IMG/VR virus record: IMGVR_UViG_3300010885_071259
Coordinates: 1-46,009 of that record
Source of the DNA: a virus
Length of the DNA: 46,009 nucleotides
Reading direction: 5' to 3' (one strand)
The notes beneath the pieces are model-generated. The model searched no databases. It was not told the origin of the DNA and was given only the letters and a program-made list of their open reading frames with translations. The position numbers were made by a program, and so were the translations under genes. This document shows, in pieces, positions 41,305 to 46,009 of the stretch. Numbering within the stretch: position 1 is the stretch's first letter; each line of letters starts with the position of its first letter.

Positions 41305-41695
41305 AGGTAGTCTTGTCTTTAGTAAAGAGTGTTGCACTCCTTATCTCATCTTCAGGTAGGTCGTGCGCTAGTTTTTCCTTTATATAGCGTAACGTATGCC
41401 CGCTATCTGATAAGTCATCAACAATAAGAACTTTCTTACCCTTAGCATCAAAAATATCATAGCCAGTTGTCTGTATGACTCTAATCGTCTGCCTCATCTC
41501 ATCACTATAGCTCTGTACGGCAAAATTATAGATCTTCTTGACGTCTAGCTTATAAGCAAGCAGGGTAGCTGGAATTAACCCACCTCGCCCGACACCGACA
41601 ATAACATCAGGTATAAAATTAGTCTTTTGTAACTGGTCGGTAATCGATCTTATAGCAAAATAGATATCATGCCAGTGAATAGCGTGTTTGGGCAT
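41222..41695 (-). CDS. phosphoribosyltransferase (purine type I PRTase)
   Basis: A 157-residue type I phosphoribosyltransferase. DVIVGVGRGGLIPATLLAYKL is the N-terminal core, and KVLIVDDLSDSGHTLRYI (about residues 88-105) is the PRPP-binding signature. The layout and length match xanthine-guanine or hypoxanthine PRTases. It could salvage purines, or with the queue of deazaguanine genes supply or recycle guanine bases released by the DpdA-like enzyme; the latter is inference. No key residue is missing. Convergent overlap with the small basic protein. Confidence 0.8.
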   Translation of the reverse strand: MPKHAIHWHDIYFAIRSITDQLQKTNFIPDVIVGVGRGGLIPATLLAYKLDVKKIYNFAVQSYSDEMRQTIRVIQTTGYDIFDAKGKKVLIVDDLSDSGHTLRYIKEKLAHDLPEDEIRSATLFTKDKTTFIPDFYLREYHHDTWLVFPWEYDDASA

Positions 41696-41719
41696 ATCGC
41701 TATATTATAGCTTATGCCT

Positions 41720-42016
41720 TTAGATATCAAGCTTATATCCTTTTTGACGAAGAAGTTTACCGAGCTTTTTAAACTCAAACACCATACTATCGATGTTCCT
41801 AGCCTCTGCACACTTCACCATATTATGTACGTGCTTTAAGATGATAGAATTTTCCTCTGATTGTTCAGGCATATCCCCACGTACTATACCCTGGGATTGG
41901 GGACGGAAGGATTGATTTGGTGTACGAAACCCCCCTTCACTGTTAGTAACACTAGCTGCACCAACATCTTCACGCATAAGATAGGATTCATAGATTGAAT
42001 AAATATCCTTATTCAT
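41720..42016 (-). CDS. candidate head-targeted internal protein (CTS-like N-terminus)
   Basis: A 98-residue protein beginning MNKDIYSIYE-SYLMRE. Position 10 is Glu followed by a small residue, the same place where the T4 capsid-targeting sequence (MKTYQEFIAE-A) is cut by the prohead protease. Four other minus-strand genes nearby share the pattern. The body has a disordered, Gly/Gln/Ser-rich middle (GFRTPNQSFRPQSQG) and a helical end (IILKHVHNMVKCAEA). An ACTAAATA box lies 6 bases upstream (42023-42030). Function after delivery is unknown. Confidence 0.5.
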   Translation of the reverse strand: MNKDIYSIYESYLMREDVGAASVTNSEGGFRTPNQSFRPQSQGIVRGDMPEQSEENSIILKHVHNMVKCAEARNIDSMVFEFKKLGKLLRQKGYKLDI

Positions 42017-42022
42017 ATATAC

Positions 42023-42030
42023 TATTTAGT
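42023..42030 (-). promoter_or_regulatory. putative late promoter box (ACTAAATA)
   Basis: ACTAAATA on the minus strand 6 bases before the ATG of the gene at 41720-42016. Confidence 0.3.
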
Positions 42031-42034
42031 GTAA

Positions 42035-42298
42035 ATGGGCATAGAAGATTATATTAATGATGAAAAGGCTTTAAATAGGCGCTTGGAAGAAAGCTGGCGA
42101 TACTTTAAAATTTGTGATCTTTGTAACAGCCTTATAGAATATGATACCTGGGTGTGTTTAAATTGTAAAGGTTATCGATTTATAACTGATAGAGAATTAG
42201 TTATTGAAGCTTCAAAGAAAGTATATGAAAGATTTGTTAATTATCTTAAAGATAATGACTCACTACAATTTGGGTATAGCGATTTAGATGCTGACTGA
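42035..42298 (+). CDS. small zinc-ribbon protein
   Basis: An 87-residue protein with CDLC and CLNC (KICDLCNSLIEYDTWVCLNC, about residues 26-45), a compact zinc-ribbon. The region before it is helical and charged, and the end is acidic (FGYSDLDAD). Such ribbons occur in small phage transcription or DNA-repair factors. It is the only plus-strand gene in this part of the window and overlaps the convergent gene 42246-42452 by 53 bases. Confidence 0.55.
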   Translation: MGIEDYINDEKALNRRLEESWRYFKICDLCNSLIEYDTWVCLNCKGYRFITDRELVIEASKKVYERFVNYLKDNDSLQFGYSDLDAD

Positions 42299-42452
42299 GA
42301 AAAATAACTCGATCCATTAAGAGTTTTTTCTCCATTCCTTTGGCTTGTTTAGCTTTTGTGTAGAGGTCTAAAACCATATCTGATGTAATTAATACAGTTT
42401 CTTTGCGTTCGTTTTTATCTGAACCCTTTGTGTTTATCTTTGATGCAGCCAT
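42246..42452 (-). CDS. hypothetical small protein
   Basis: A 68-residue lysine-rich protein (MAASKINTKGSDKNERKE), probably helical in its second half (MVLDLYTKAKQAKGMEKKLLM). There is no late box next to its ATG and no recognised family. It overlaps the zinc-ribbon gene convergently by 53 bases, so coding status is less certain than for its neighbours. Confidence 0.4.
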   Translation of the reverse strand: MAASKINTKGSDKNERKETVLITSDMVLDLYTKAKQAKGMEKKLLMDRVIFLSQHLNRYTQIVVSHYL

Positions 42453-42517
42453 AGCAATAAGGTATTCCTTTTTTGTCGGATGGTTATTTTAAGCGTAATT
42501 TATATAATTACTAGCTT

Positions 42518-42817
42518 TTATTTTTTGTCTTGCTTATAAGCCTTATTGAGAGTTTTAATTACTCGATGAACGGCATCAGGACCTGAGCATATTGAATAGA
42601 TGAATTGCAAGACAACATGAGCCACGTGATCGGCTTTTCTTACCGTATCAATAGGACATAAACCTGATTCAAGTCTCAACCAGTCTTTAATTTGTGGTTT
42701 AGCTGTCTCTTGTTCGGCCTGATTAAGGGAAACAGCGACAGCTCCAGGTACTGGTGTTGTAGGTTTTTGTGGAATAGATGTATACGCTTCGGCAATATAG
42801 CGAGAATCCCTGATCAT
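42518..42817 (-). CDS. candidate head-targeted internal protein (CTS-like N-terminus)
   Basis: A 99-residue protein beginning MIRDSRYIAE-AYTSIP. Residues 7-11 (YIAE-A) nearly equal the T4 capsid-targeting cut site (FIAE-A), at the same distance from the start. After a Pro/Val-rich linker (PQKPTTPVPGAVAV) the rest is helical with two cysteines. An AATAAATA box (42823-42830) lies 5 bases before the ATG. Of the five candidates this has the best T4-like cut site. Confidence 0.55.
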   Translation of the reverse strand: MIRDSRYIAEAYTSIPQKPTTPVPGAVAVSLNQAEQETAKPQIKDWLRLESGLCPIDTVRKADHVAHVVLQFIYSICSGPDAVHRVIKTLNKAYKQDKK

Positions 42818-42822
42818 AATAA

Positions 42823-42830
42823 TATTTATT
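42823..42830 (-). promoter_or_regulatory. putative late promoter box (AATAAATA)
   Basis: AATAAATA on the minus strand, 5 bases before the ATG of 42518-42817. Confidence 0.4.
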
Positions 42831-42844
42831 AAAAGAGGGTTATA

Positions 42845-43018
42845 TTAAACAATTCCCATATCATCATCTTCATCACCATTATCATCTAGTTCATCCTCAC
42901 CGGTTTCATCTTCTACTGAACCCTCTTCGTCATCCTCTTCCTTATTATACTTCTTCTTGTTTTTCTTAAGAAGACTCTCTACGTAGAGATCGAACATTTT
43001 ATGACTATCCTTATGCAT
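42845..43018 (-). CDS. 57-residue acidic protein with CTS-like N-terminus
   Basis: A short gene easy to miss. It reads MHKDSHKMFD-LYVESL, then a lysine cluster (LLKKNKKKYNK), then a strongly acidic tail of Glu and Asp to MGIV. The N-terminus matches the shared pattern (DSH at 4-6, acidic residue at 10, Tyr at 12) of the other candidates, with Asp in place of Glu at position 10, so cleavage there is doubtful. A CATAAATA box (43024-43031) lies 5 bases upstream. The acidic tail could mimic DNA or bind basic proteins; that is inference. Confidence 0.6.
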   Translation of the reverse strand: MHKDSHKMFDLYVESLLKKNKKKYNKEEDDEEGSVEDETGEDELDDNGDEDDDMGIV

Positions 43019-43023
43019 AGTGA

Positions 43024-43031
43024 TATTTATG
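43024..43031 (-). promoter_or_regulatory. putative late promoter box (CATAAATA)
   Basis: CATAAATA on the minus strand 5 bases before the 57-residue gene and touching the first palindrome of the 43032-43150 array. Confidence 0.4.
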
Positions 43032-43150
43032 GTTCCAAAGGAACCCTTTATACGTAGTTCCGGTCAGGTTCCAAAGGAACCGTTCCAAAGGAACGGTATT
43101 CCTATCGATAAAACGTTCCTTAAATTAATACCGTTCCAAAGGAACGTTCC
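43032..43150. repeat. array of four GTTCCAAAGGAAC palindromes
   Basis: Perfect 13-bp palindromes (arms GTTCC/GGAAC, centre AAA) at 43032-43044, 43068-43080, 43082-43094 and 43133-43145. The third extends to a 19-bp palindrome (43079-43097), the first and second to 15 bp. A further GGAACGTTCC lies at 43141-43150. Neighbouring arms can pair in more than one way. The array is upstream of the 57-residue gene and downstream of 43339-43908, both on the minus strand. Confidence 0.95.
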
Positions 43151-43338
43151 TATTACCTTATTATCCTTATAAGACCCTTGGAGAATTAATAAAGCATTTT
43201 TTTCTAATATACCGTCCTAGACGCTAGAAACCGTAAGAGAACCCATTTTAAACACGTTCTCGCTATATGTCTTAAAGAGTAGACGTATAATACGTCTTTA
43301 TATCCATAATCACTTAAGGACACAGGGTAAAAAAATTA
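43151..43338. other. non-coding gap with a 17-bp palindrome
   Basis: Together with the palindrome array this makes a 320-base stretch (43019-43338) without a supported gene. The right part is AT-rich; the one clear structure is AGACGTATAATACGTCT at 43281-43297, an odd-centred palindrome. No tRNA, terminator T-run or clear promoter was seen. Confidence 0.6.
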
Positions 43339-43908
43339 TTAAAGACTAGGAGGTCTATTACCTTCCTCAGCTCCGTTATTCCAGACCGTCTGACACCATT
43401 GATGGAAGTCGTCTTCTGACCAAGCTCCTTGCTTCACTGCATGATAGGCATCCCAGAAAGAGTAGTTGTTAAAGGAGATATCTTTCTTAGCATCTTCATA
43501 CCCCTGAAGTTCACTCTCGTGTTGTTTATCATACTCTTCTTCGTTCTCCCCTCTTGCATTACGTTCTTTCATCTTTTCATACATTCTCTTTGTGTTAGCA
43601 AGATACACGGCAACCTCAGCAACAGTATGTTCTTTATATGGAAACCTCTGCTTTCCTATACCGATTCCATGATTGCTTATATCTTGATGGTCTTCGTAGA
43701 GTCCATTCTTAAGATCGTCATCTGATGTAGGCTTATATCGTTGAATTACTTCGGTGATGGTATCCTTAACATCTTGAACCGAACACGTGCTATTGATTCT
43801 CTCGAGAGCAGATTGTATTTCCTGATCTGAAGGTATATGCACGCCTACACCTCTCTCTGCTAACTCTCTCCTATAAGCTTCAAAGATAAGATGGGAGTCA
43901 ACATTCAT
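43339..43908 (-). CDS. candidate head-targeted internal protein (CTS-like N-terminus)
   Basis: A 189-residue protein beginning MNVDSHLIFE-AYRREL, nearly identical in its first 12 residues to the gene 5 bases upstream (MNNDSHLLFE-AYLRSR). The rest is hydrophilic, with a Glu/Lys-rich helix (MYEKMKERNARGENEEEYDKQ, residues about 115-135) and a tryptophan-rich end (WDAYHAVKQGAWSEDDFHQW). No catalytic motif is recognised. After predicted cleavage at residue 10 about 179 residues would stay in the head. Confidence 0.6.
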   Translation of the reverse strand: MNVDSHLIFEAYRRELAERGVGVHIPSDQEIQSALERINSTCSVQDVKDTITEVIQRYKPTSDDDLKNGLYEDHQDISNHGIGIGKQRFPYKEHTVAEVAVYLANTKRMYEKMKERNARGENEEEYDKQHESELQGYEDAKKDISFNNYSFWDAYHAVKQGAWSEDDFHQWCQTVWNNGAEEGNRPPSL

Positions 43909-43913
43909 ACCTA

Positions 43914-44408
43914 TTACTTTTCTTTCTTAAGAGCCTTAGCCTTAGCAGCACCGGCAATTCTCTCGGCCGCCTTCTTAGAGTAACCGGCCTTCTCGGCAGC
44001 TTTCTCTACTTTCTTAAAAACGTGCTTCTTTGTGTGCTTGGAAGCCTCGGTTACTGGTTCATGATCATCTTGATTTGCCTTACAATCTGGGCACCCATCA
44101 CAATCACACCCATCGTTGGCTGCTGCGCAGGATTGCTCATCCTGTTCATCTACCTTACCTGTAGCCTTAGATGCAGCCTTGTGGGCTTTGGTCTCATCAA
44201 ATTTATCACCATAGATCTTCTTCATATGATCGATGATAGCACTGTGGGTGGATTCAGGATTGCTATGTTTATGAGACTTAGCAACACCATGATATTCTTC
44301 TTGAGATGCCTCTTCGGTAGATGTGGATTGGATATGATCGGCCTCTGTAATGCCAAGATCGCGGGAGCGGAGATAGGCTTCGAAGAGAAGGTGGGAGTCG
44401 TTATTCAT
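43914..44408 (-). CDS. candidate head-targeted internal protein, Cys-cluster and basic tail
   Basis: A 164-residue protein beginning MNNDSHLLFE-AYLRSR. Further possible prohead protease sites are GITE-A (near residue 22) and PVTE-A (near 122). A cysteine cluster, CAAANDGCDCDGCPDC (about residues 93-108), probably binds metal. The C-terminus is a Lys/Ala helix (KKAAERIAGAAKAKALKKEK) like a histone-type DNA-binding tail. T4 internal proteins are also small, basic and processed. A perfect TATAAATA lies 8 bases upstream. Role unknown. Confidence 0.6.
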   Translation of the reverse strand: MNNDSHLLFEAYLRSRDLGITEADHIQSTSTEEASQEEYHGVAKSHKHSNPESTHSAIIDHMKKIYGDKFDETKAHKAASKATGKVDEQDEQSCAAANDGCDCDGCPDCKANQDDHEPVTEASKHTKKHVFKKVEKAAEKAGYSKKAAERIAGAAKAKALKKEK

Positions 44409-44416
44409 GTATAGAT

Positions 44417-44424
44417 TATTTATA
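44417..44424 (-). promoter_or_regulatory. putative T4-type late promoter box (TATAAATA)
   Basis: Perfect TATAAATA on the minus strand, 8 bases before the ATG of 43914-44408; probably drives both of the twin internal-protein genes. Confidence 0.5.
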
Positions 44425-44490
44425 CTTTCTAATATACTTTCCTACAACACCCTTCATCCATTTCCCGGCCCGGAAGGTTTCCTCCACAAG

Positions 44491-44561
44491 CTACCCCGCA
44501 TGGACTCGAACCATGAATAACAGTGCCAAAAACTGTGGTGTTACCATTACACTACAGGGTA
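44491..44561 (-). tRNA. tRNA-Gln (anticodon TTG)
   Basis: Cloverleaf: acceptor TACCCTG/CGGGGTA (one G-T pair), D stem GTGT/ACAC, anticodon stem ACAGT/ACTGT with loop TTTTGGC (anticodon TTG), T stem CATGG/CCATG with loop TTCGAGT, discriminator G. CCA is not encoded. It reads CAA and, by wobble, CAG. Gln tRNAs of this type are known near-cognate readers of TAA/TAG. Confidence 0.92.
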
Positions 44562-44631
44562 TTGAGCTATGATTGGATAAGATAGATTAGTATTATATAT
44601 CTTATTCTATATTATAGCAAAGGAAAAAAAA

Positions 44632-44704
44632 TCGTAGCGGAGAGACTCGAACTCTCGATACCCTGTACCCAAAACAGGTGCCATAGCCACTAGGCGACGC
44701 TACG
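44632..44704 (-). tRNA. tRNA-Pro (anticodon TGG)
   Basis: Acceptor CGTAGCG/CGCTACG, anticodon stem CCTGT/ACAGG with loop TTTGGGT (anticodon TGG), T stem GAGAG/CTCTC with loop TTCGAGT, discriminator A. D arm has a 3-bp GCC/GGC stem. CCA not encoded. Confidence 0.92.
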
Positions 44705-44833
44705 TTAGATCTGATATTTAGGACTCGAATTTACGATTAATATGTCTAAATTGTGATGCACTAGGTGATACGTTTGGTAACAAAAATTGCGGTAAGGGTA
44801 GACGATCTTTAGGTCTCAAGCCTTGGGCTTAAG
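44705..44833. other. spacer between tRNA-Pro and tRNA-Asn
   Basis: 129 bases without an ORF. On the minus strand it contains a TTCGAGTCC string like a T loop (near 44720), but the flanks do not pair into a cloverleaf, so at most it is a tRNA remnant. Confidence 0.3.
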
Positions 44834-44905
44834 CTGTCCGGGCTGGGCTCGAACCAGCAACATTTCGATTAACAGTCGAATGCACTACCATTGTGCTACC
44901 GGACA
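44834..44905 (-). tRNA. tRNA-Asn (anticodon GTT)
   Basis: Acceptor TGTCCGG/CCGGACA, D stem GCAC/GTGC, anticodon stem TTCGA/TCGAA with loop CTGTTAA (anticodon GTT), T stem GCTGG/CCAGC with loop TTCGAGC, discriminator G. GTT would carry queuosine at position 34 if the host pathway or phage enzymes supply it. Confidence 0.93.
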
Positions 44906-44926
44906 ATAAGTTATAATAAATTGTGG

Positions 44927-45010
44927 TGGGCCATCTAGGTAACGCTCCTAGCCAGTTCATTGAACATCGGATTTACAGTCCGAGCTATGTCTTTAATAGT
45001 ATAATGACCC
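44927..45010 (-). tRNA. divergent tRNA-Tyr (anticodon GTA) with atypical D and T loops
   Basis: Acceptor GGGTCAT/ATGGCCC (one T-G pair), anticodon stem TCGGA/TCCGA with loop CTGTAAA (anticodon GTA), a long variable arm (GTTC/GAAC) as expected for bacterial tRNA-Tyr, and T stem CTAGG/CCTAG. The T loop is AGCGTTA rather than TTCGANT, and the D loop TAAAGAC lacks the usual GG. Both partners of the D-loop/T-loop contact are thus missing. It may be functional but unusual, or decaying. Confidence 0.65.
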
Positions 45011-45066
45011 GTGAAATCATATACAATAAATTATAGATAAAACTAATACTAATTAAGCTAAATTTT

Positions 45067-45339
45067 TTAACCACCGGCAATGGCTGGCATGATTGAGATC
45101 TCATCAGATTCTTTGATAGTAGTGTGAATACCTTGAAGAAAACGAATATCTTCCCCGTTAACAAAGATATTAATAAAGTTTCTAATAGAACCATCATCAA
45201 AACACAGACGCTCTTTTATTCCAGGGTAATTTAACTCAAGATTGCTAATGAGCTCTAGAATTGTAGTAGCTGAAACAATAACACTATCTACATTATTGGT
45301 TAATTTTCTAAGAGGAACAGGAATGAGAATAGAAGGCAT
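45067..45339 (-). CDS. CysO/MoaD/ThiS-like sulfur carrier protein
   Basis: A 90-residue beta-grasp protein ending in ISIMPAIAGG. The C-terminal GG is the site that is adenylated and thiocarboxylated in ThiS, MoaD and CysO. The body matches actinobacterial CysO closely: ISNLELNYPGIKERL, RNFINIFVNGEDIRFLQG and then SDEISIMPAIAGG. In CysO systems the thiocarboxylate gives sulfur to cysteine synthase and a JAMM protease frees the product. No partner enzyme is visible in this window. A role in host sulfur supply, tRNA thiolation or virion assembly is possible. It lies just downstream of the 63-residue gene on the same strand. Confidence 0.85.
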   Translation of the reverse strand: MPSILIPVPLRKLTNNVDSVIVSATTILELISNLELNYPGIKERLCFDDGSIRNFINIFVNGEDIRFLQGIHTTIKESDEISIMPAIAGG

Positions 45340-45373
45340 AATAGAAGAGTATATGATAGATTATTAAAAAAGG

Positions 45374-45565
45374 CTACCCTTCAGTCGTAGACCACGGCCG
45401 GGGATTAACTTCAAATGGACAAATGATAGGATAATAAAGAAAATCTACGCCTTCTTGTGCTGGATTGGAACGCTGGTAGGACAAAATAGATTCCCCTGAG
45501 ACTAAAAACCTATATGGAAAACCTCTAGAAAATTTTGCAAAAAAATTTTTATAAAATTTTGCCAT
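45374..45565 (-). CDS. hypothetical small protein
   Basis: A 63-residue protein beginning MAKFYKNFFAKFSRGF, with an AGGAG ribosome-binding site 5 bases before the ATG, which argues that it is translated. The end is Pro/aromatic rich (LYYPIICPFEVNPRPW). It stops at TAG, the only supported gene here clearly using TAG. It is 34 bases upstream of the sulfur carrier gene and may be co-transcribed. No family recognised. Confidence 0.5.
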   Translation of the reverse strand: MAKFYKNFFAKFSRGFPYRFLVSGESILSYQRSNPAQEGVDFLYYPIICPFEVNPRPWSTTEG

Positions 45566-45617
45566 GGGGCTCCTAGAAATCCCAACCCCCTTTTCTATAT
45601 CTATAAATTCCCGTACT

Positions 45618-45651
45618 GGGGTCTATATCCCCGGGGGGGTTTTAGAACCCC
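45618..45651. other. two adjacent G/C hairpins
   Basis: GGGG-TCTATAT-CCCC (45618-45632) and GGGGTT-TTAG-AACCCC (45636-45651) in a G-run region within the gap 45566-45701. They stand out in an AT-rich genome. There is no T-run in either direction for a standard terminator; a processing or regulatory hairpin is possible. Confidence 0.5.
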
Positions 45652-45701
45652 ATATACGGTTTCTTAAACCCCTACCCGTTCTAGAATACCTTATTGTATT
45701 C

Positions 45702-45812
45702 TCAATCTAAGACCTTAATGAGGAGTACTATGAGGAGGGCAAAGAGTAGCCAGGACAAAGGCAGGTAAAGGACAATGAGTAAGGCTAGGATAAAGGTAAA
45801 TAAAAGCTTCAT
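45702..45812 (-). CDS. 36-residue membrane microprotein
   Basis: A very short gene reading MKLLFTFILALLIVLYLPLS and then WLLFALLIVLLIKVLD, almost entirely hydrophobic: one or two transmembrane helices around a proline. No soluble domain. Such microproteins in phages can be holin-like or affect host membrane proteins. The start lies 13 bases after the upstream gene's stop on the same strand, consistent with an operon. The very high Leu/Ile/Val content is unlikely by chance. Confidence 0.5.
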   Translation of the reverse strand: MKLLFTFILALLIVLYLPLSWLLFALLIVLLIKVLD

Positions 45813-45825
45813 ATACTCTATACTC

Positions 45826-46008
45826 TTAAGCCTTAAGCCAATTGTTGATTACCTCAGTACAGACCTGGGCCTGGAATCCACGGCCGATCTTACCCTCGTA
45901 CTCAAGATTGAGGTCATTACAAATAGTCTGAAGGAGTTGTAGACCGTAGATGCCCTGAAGCTCTTTTACCATCGTACCCTCATTCCAGATTGATCCCTTA
46001 TAGCTACC
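45826..46008 (-). CDS. partial gene running off the right edge, unknown
   Basis: C-terminal 60 residues of a minus-strand gene whose start lies beyond the window. The visible part reads GSYKGSIWNEGTMVKELQGI and later GKIGRGFQAQVCTEVINNWL, ending KA and TAA. Codon use is GC-richer than neighbouring genes, as in highly expressed genes. It looks like a helical domain; no family recognised. Confidence 0.6.
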   Translation of the reverse strand, partial: GSYKGSIWNEGTMVKELQGIYGLQLLQTICNDLNLEYEGKIGRGFQAQVCTEVINNWLKA

Positions 46009-46009
46009 A

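Noticed and set aside
43032-43150. CRISPR array
   Set aside because: Repeats are only 13 bp, palindromic and irregularly spaced (14, 36, 51 bases), without spacers of constant length or cas genes.
43429-43725. 98-residue plus-strand membrane-like frame
   Set aside because: Antisense shadow of 43339-43908; hydrophobicity arises from complementing Glu/Lys codons.
44022-44414. 130-residue plus-strand hydrophobic frame at 44.0-44.4 kb
   Set aside because: Antisense of the internal-protein candidate, which has a late box, a shared N-terminus and sensible composition; the hydrophobic character is the mirror of Lys/Ala codons.
44705-44833. Fifth tRNA between tRNA-Pro and tRNA-Asn
   Set aside because: A T-loop-like string is present, but T-stem and acceptor pairing fail; kept only as a possible remnant.
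1-46009. Integrated prophage or bacterial chromosome segment
   Set aside because: No integrase, attachment sites or bacterial housekeeping context; the content is continuous phage structural, accessory and tRNA genes.

Overview
The window looks like part of the genome of a large, AT-rich, T4-like contractile-tailed phage, probably from an aquatic environment. The evidence is a head module with T4 counterparts: tail-sheath stabiliser (gp15-like), portal (gp20), neck (gp13), head-completion nuclease (gp4), prohead protease (gp21), scaffold (gp22) and major capsid protein (gp23). There is also a gp5-like spike, a gp31-like co-chaperonin, tail fibres, a free-standing homing endonuclease, and T4-like late promoter boxes (TATAAATA and close variants) next to many start codons. 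No integrase or CRISPR array was seen.

Layout. Positions 1-3.1 kb hold the end of queE (7-deazaguanine synthesis), a homing endonuclease, a P-loop kinase and a repetitive fibre-like protein. From 3.1 to 16.2 kb there is an unbroken plus-strand block of sugar genes: about 13 glycosyltransferases or glycosyltransferase-like genes, a very clear GDP-mannose 3,5-epimerase, two fucosyltransferase-like enzymes and two FkbM methyltransferases, many joined by 4-base ATGA overlaps. From 16.2 to 20.0 kb lie housekeeping and replication genes (possible clamp-loader subunit, co-chaperonin, Fe-S helicase). From 20.0 to 28.5 kb is the head and neck module. From 28.6 to 31.8 kb a minus-strand operon encodes QueF, a P-loop kinase, an Nmad1/DUF1599 protein, a PurN-like formyltransferase and a DpdA-like transglycosylase. 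From 31.9 to 40.7 kb are the spike, small proteins and a 1548-residue fibre ending in an RCC1-type propeller. From 40.7 to 46.0 kb are mostly small minus-strand genes, four tRNAs, a palindrome array and a CysO/MoaD-like sulfur carrier.

How it fits together. QueE, QueF, the DpdA-like enzyme and the formyltransferase predict replacement of some guanines in phage DNA by a preQ1-type 7-deazaguanine, probably N-formylated. The sugar block predicts a phage-made glycan whose distinctive sugar could be L-galactose, built from GDP-mannose and transferred by fucosyltransferase-like enzymes. Five small minus-strand proteins begin with a shared peptide that resembles the T4 capsid-targeting sequence with its protease cut after residue 10, which suggests a cargo of internal proteins packed in the head and injected.

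Oddities. The neck gene carries one in-frame stop and the capsid gene two, and the sheath-stabiliser gene has ATT where ATG is expected behind a perfect ribosome-binding site. Most genes end in TAA, so a global reassignment of TAA is unlikely. All four changes fit a single G-to-T class, so damage or sequencing artefact, real mutation, and stop-codon readthrough all remain open.
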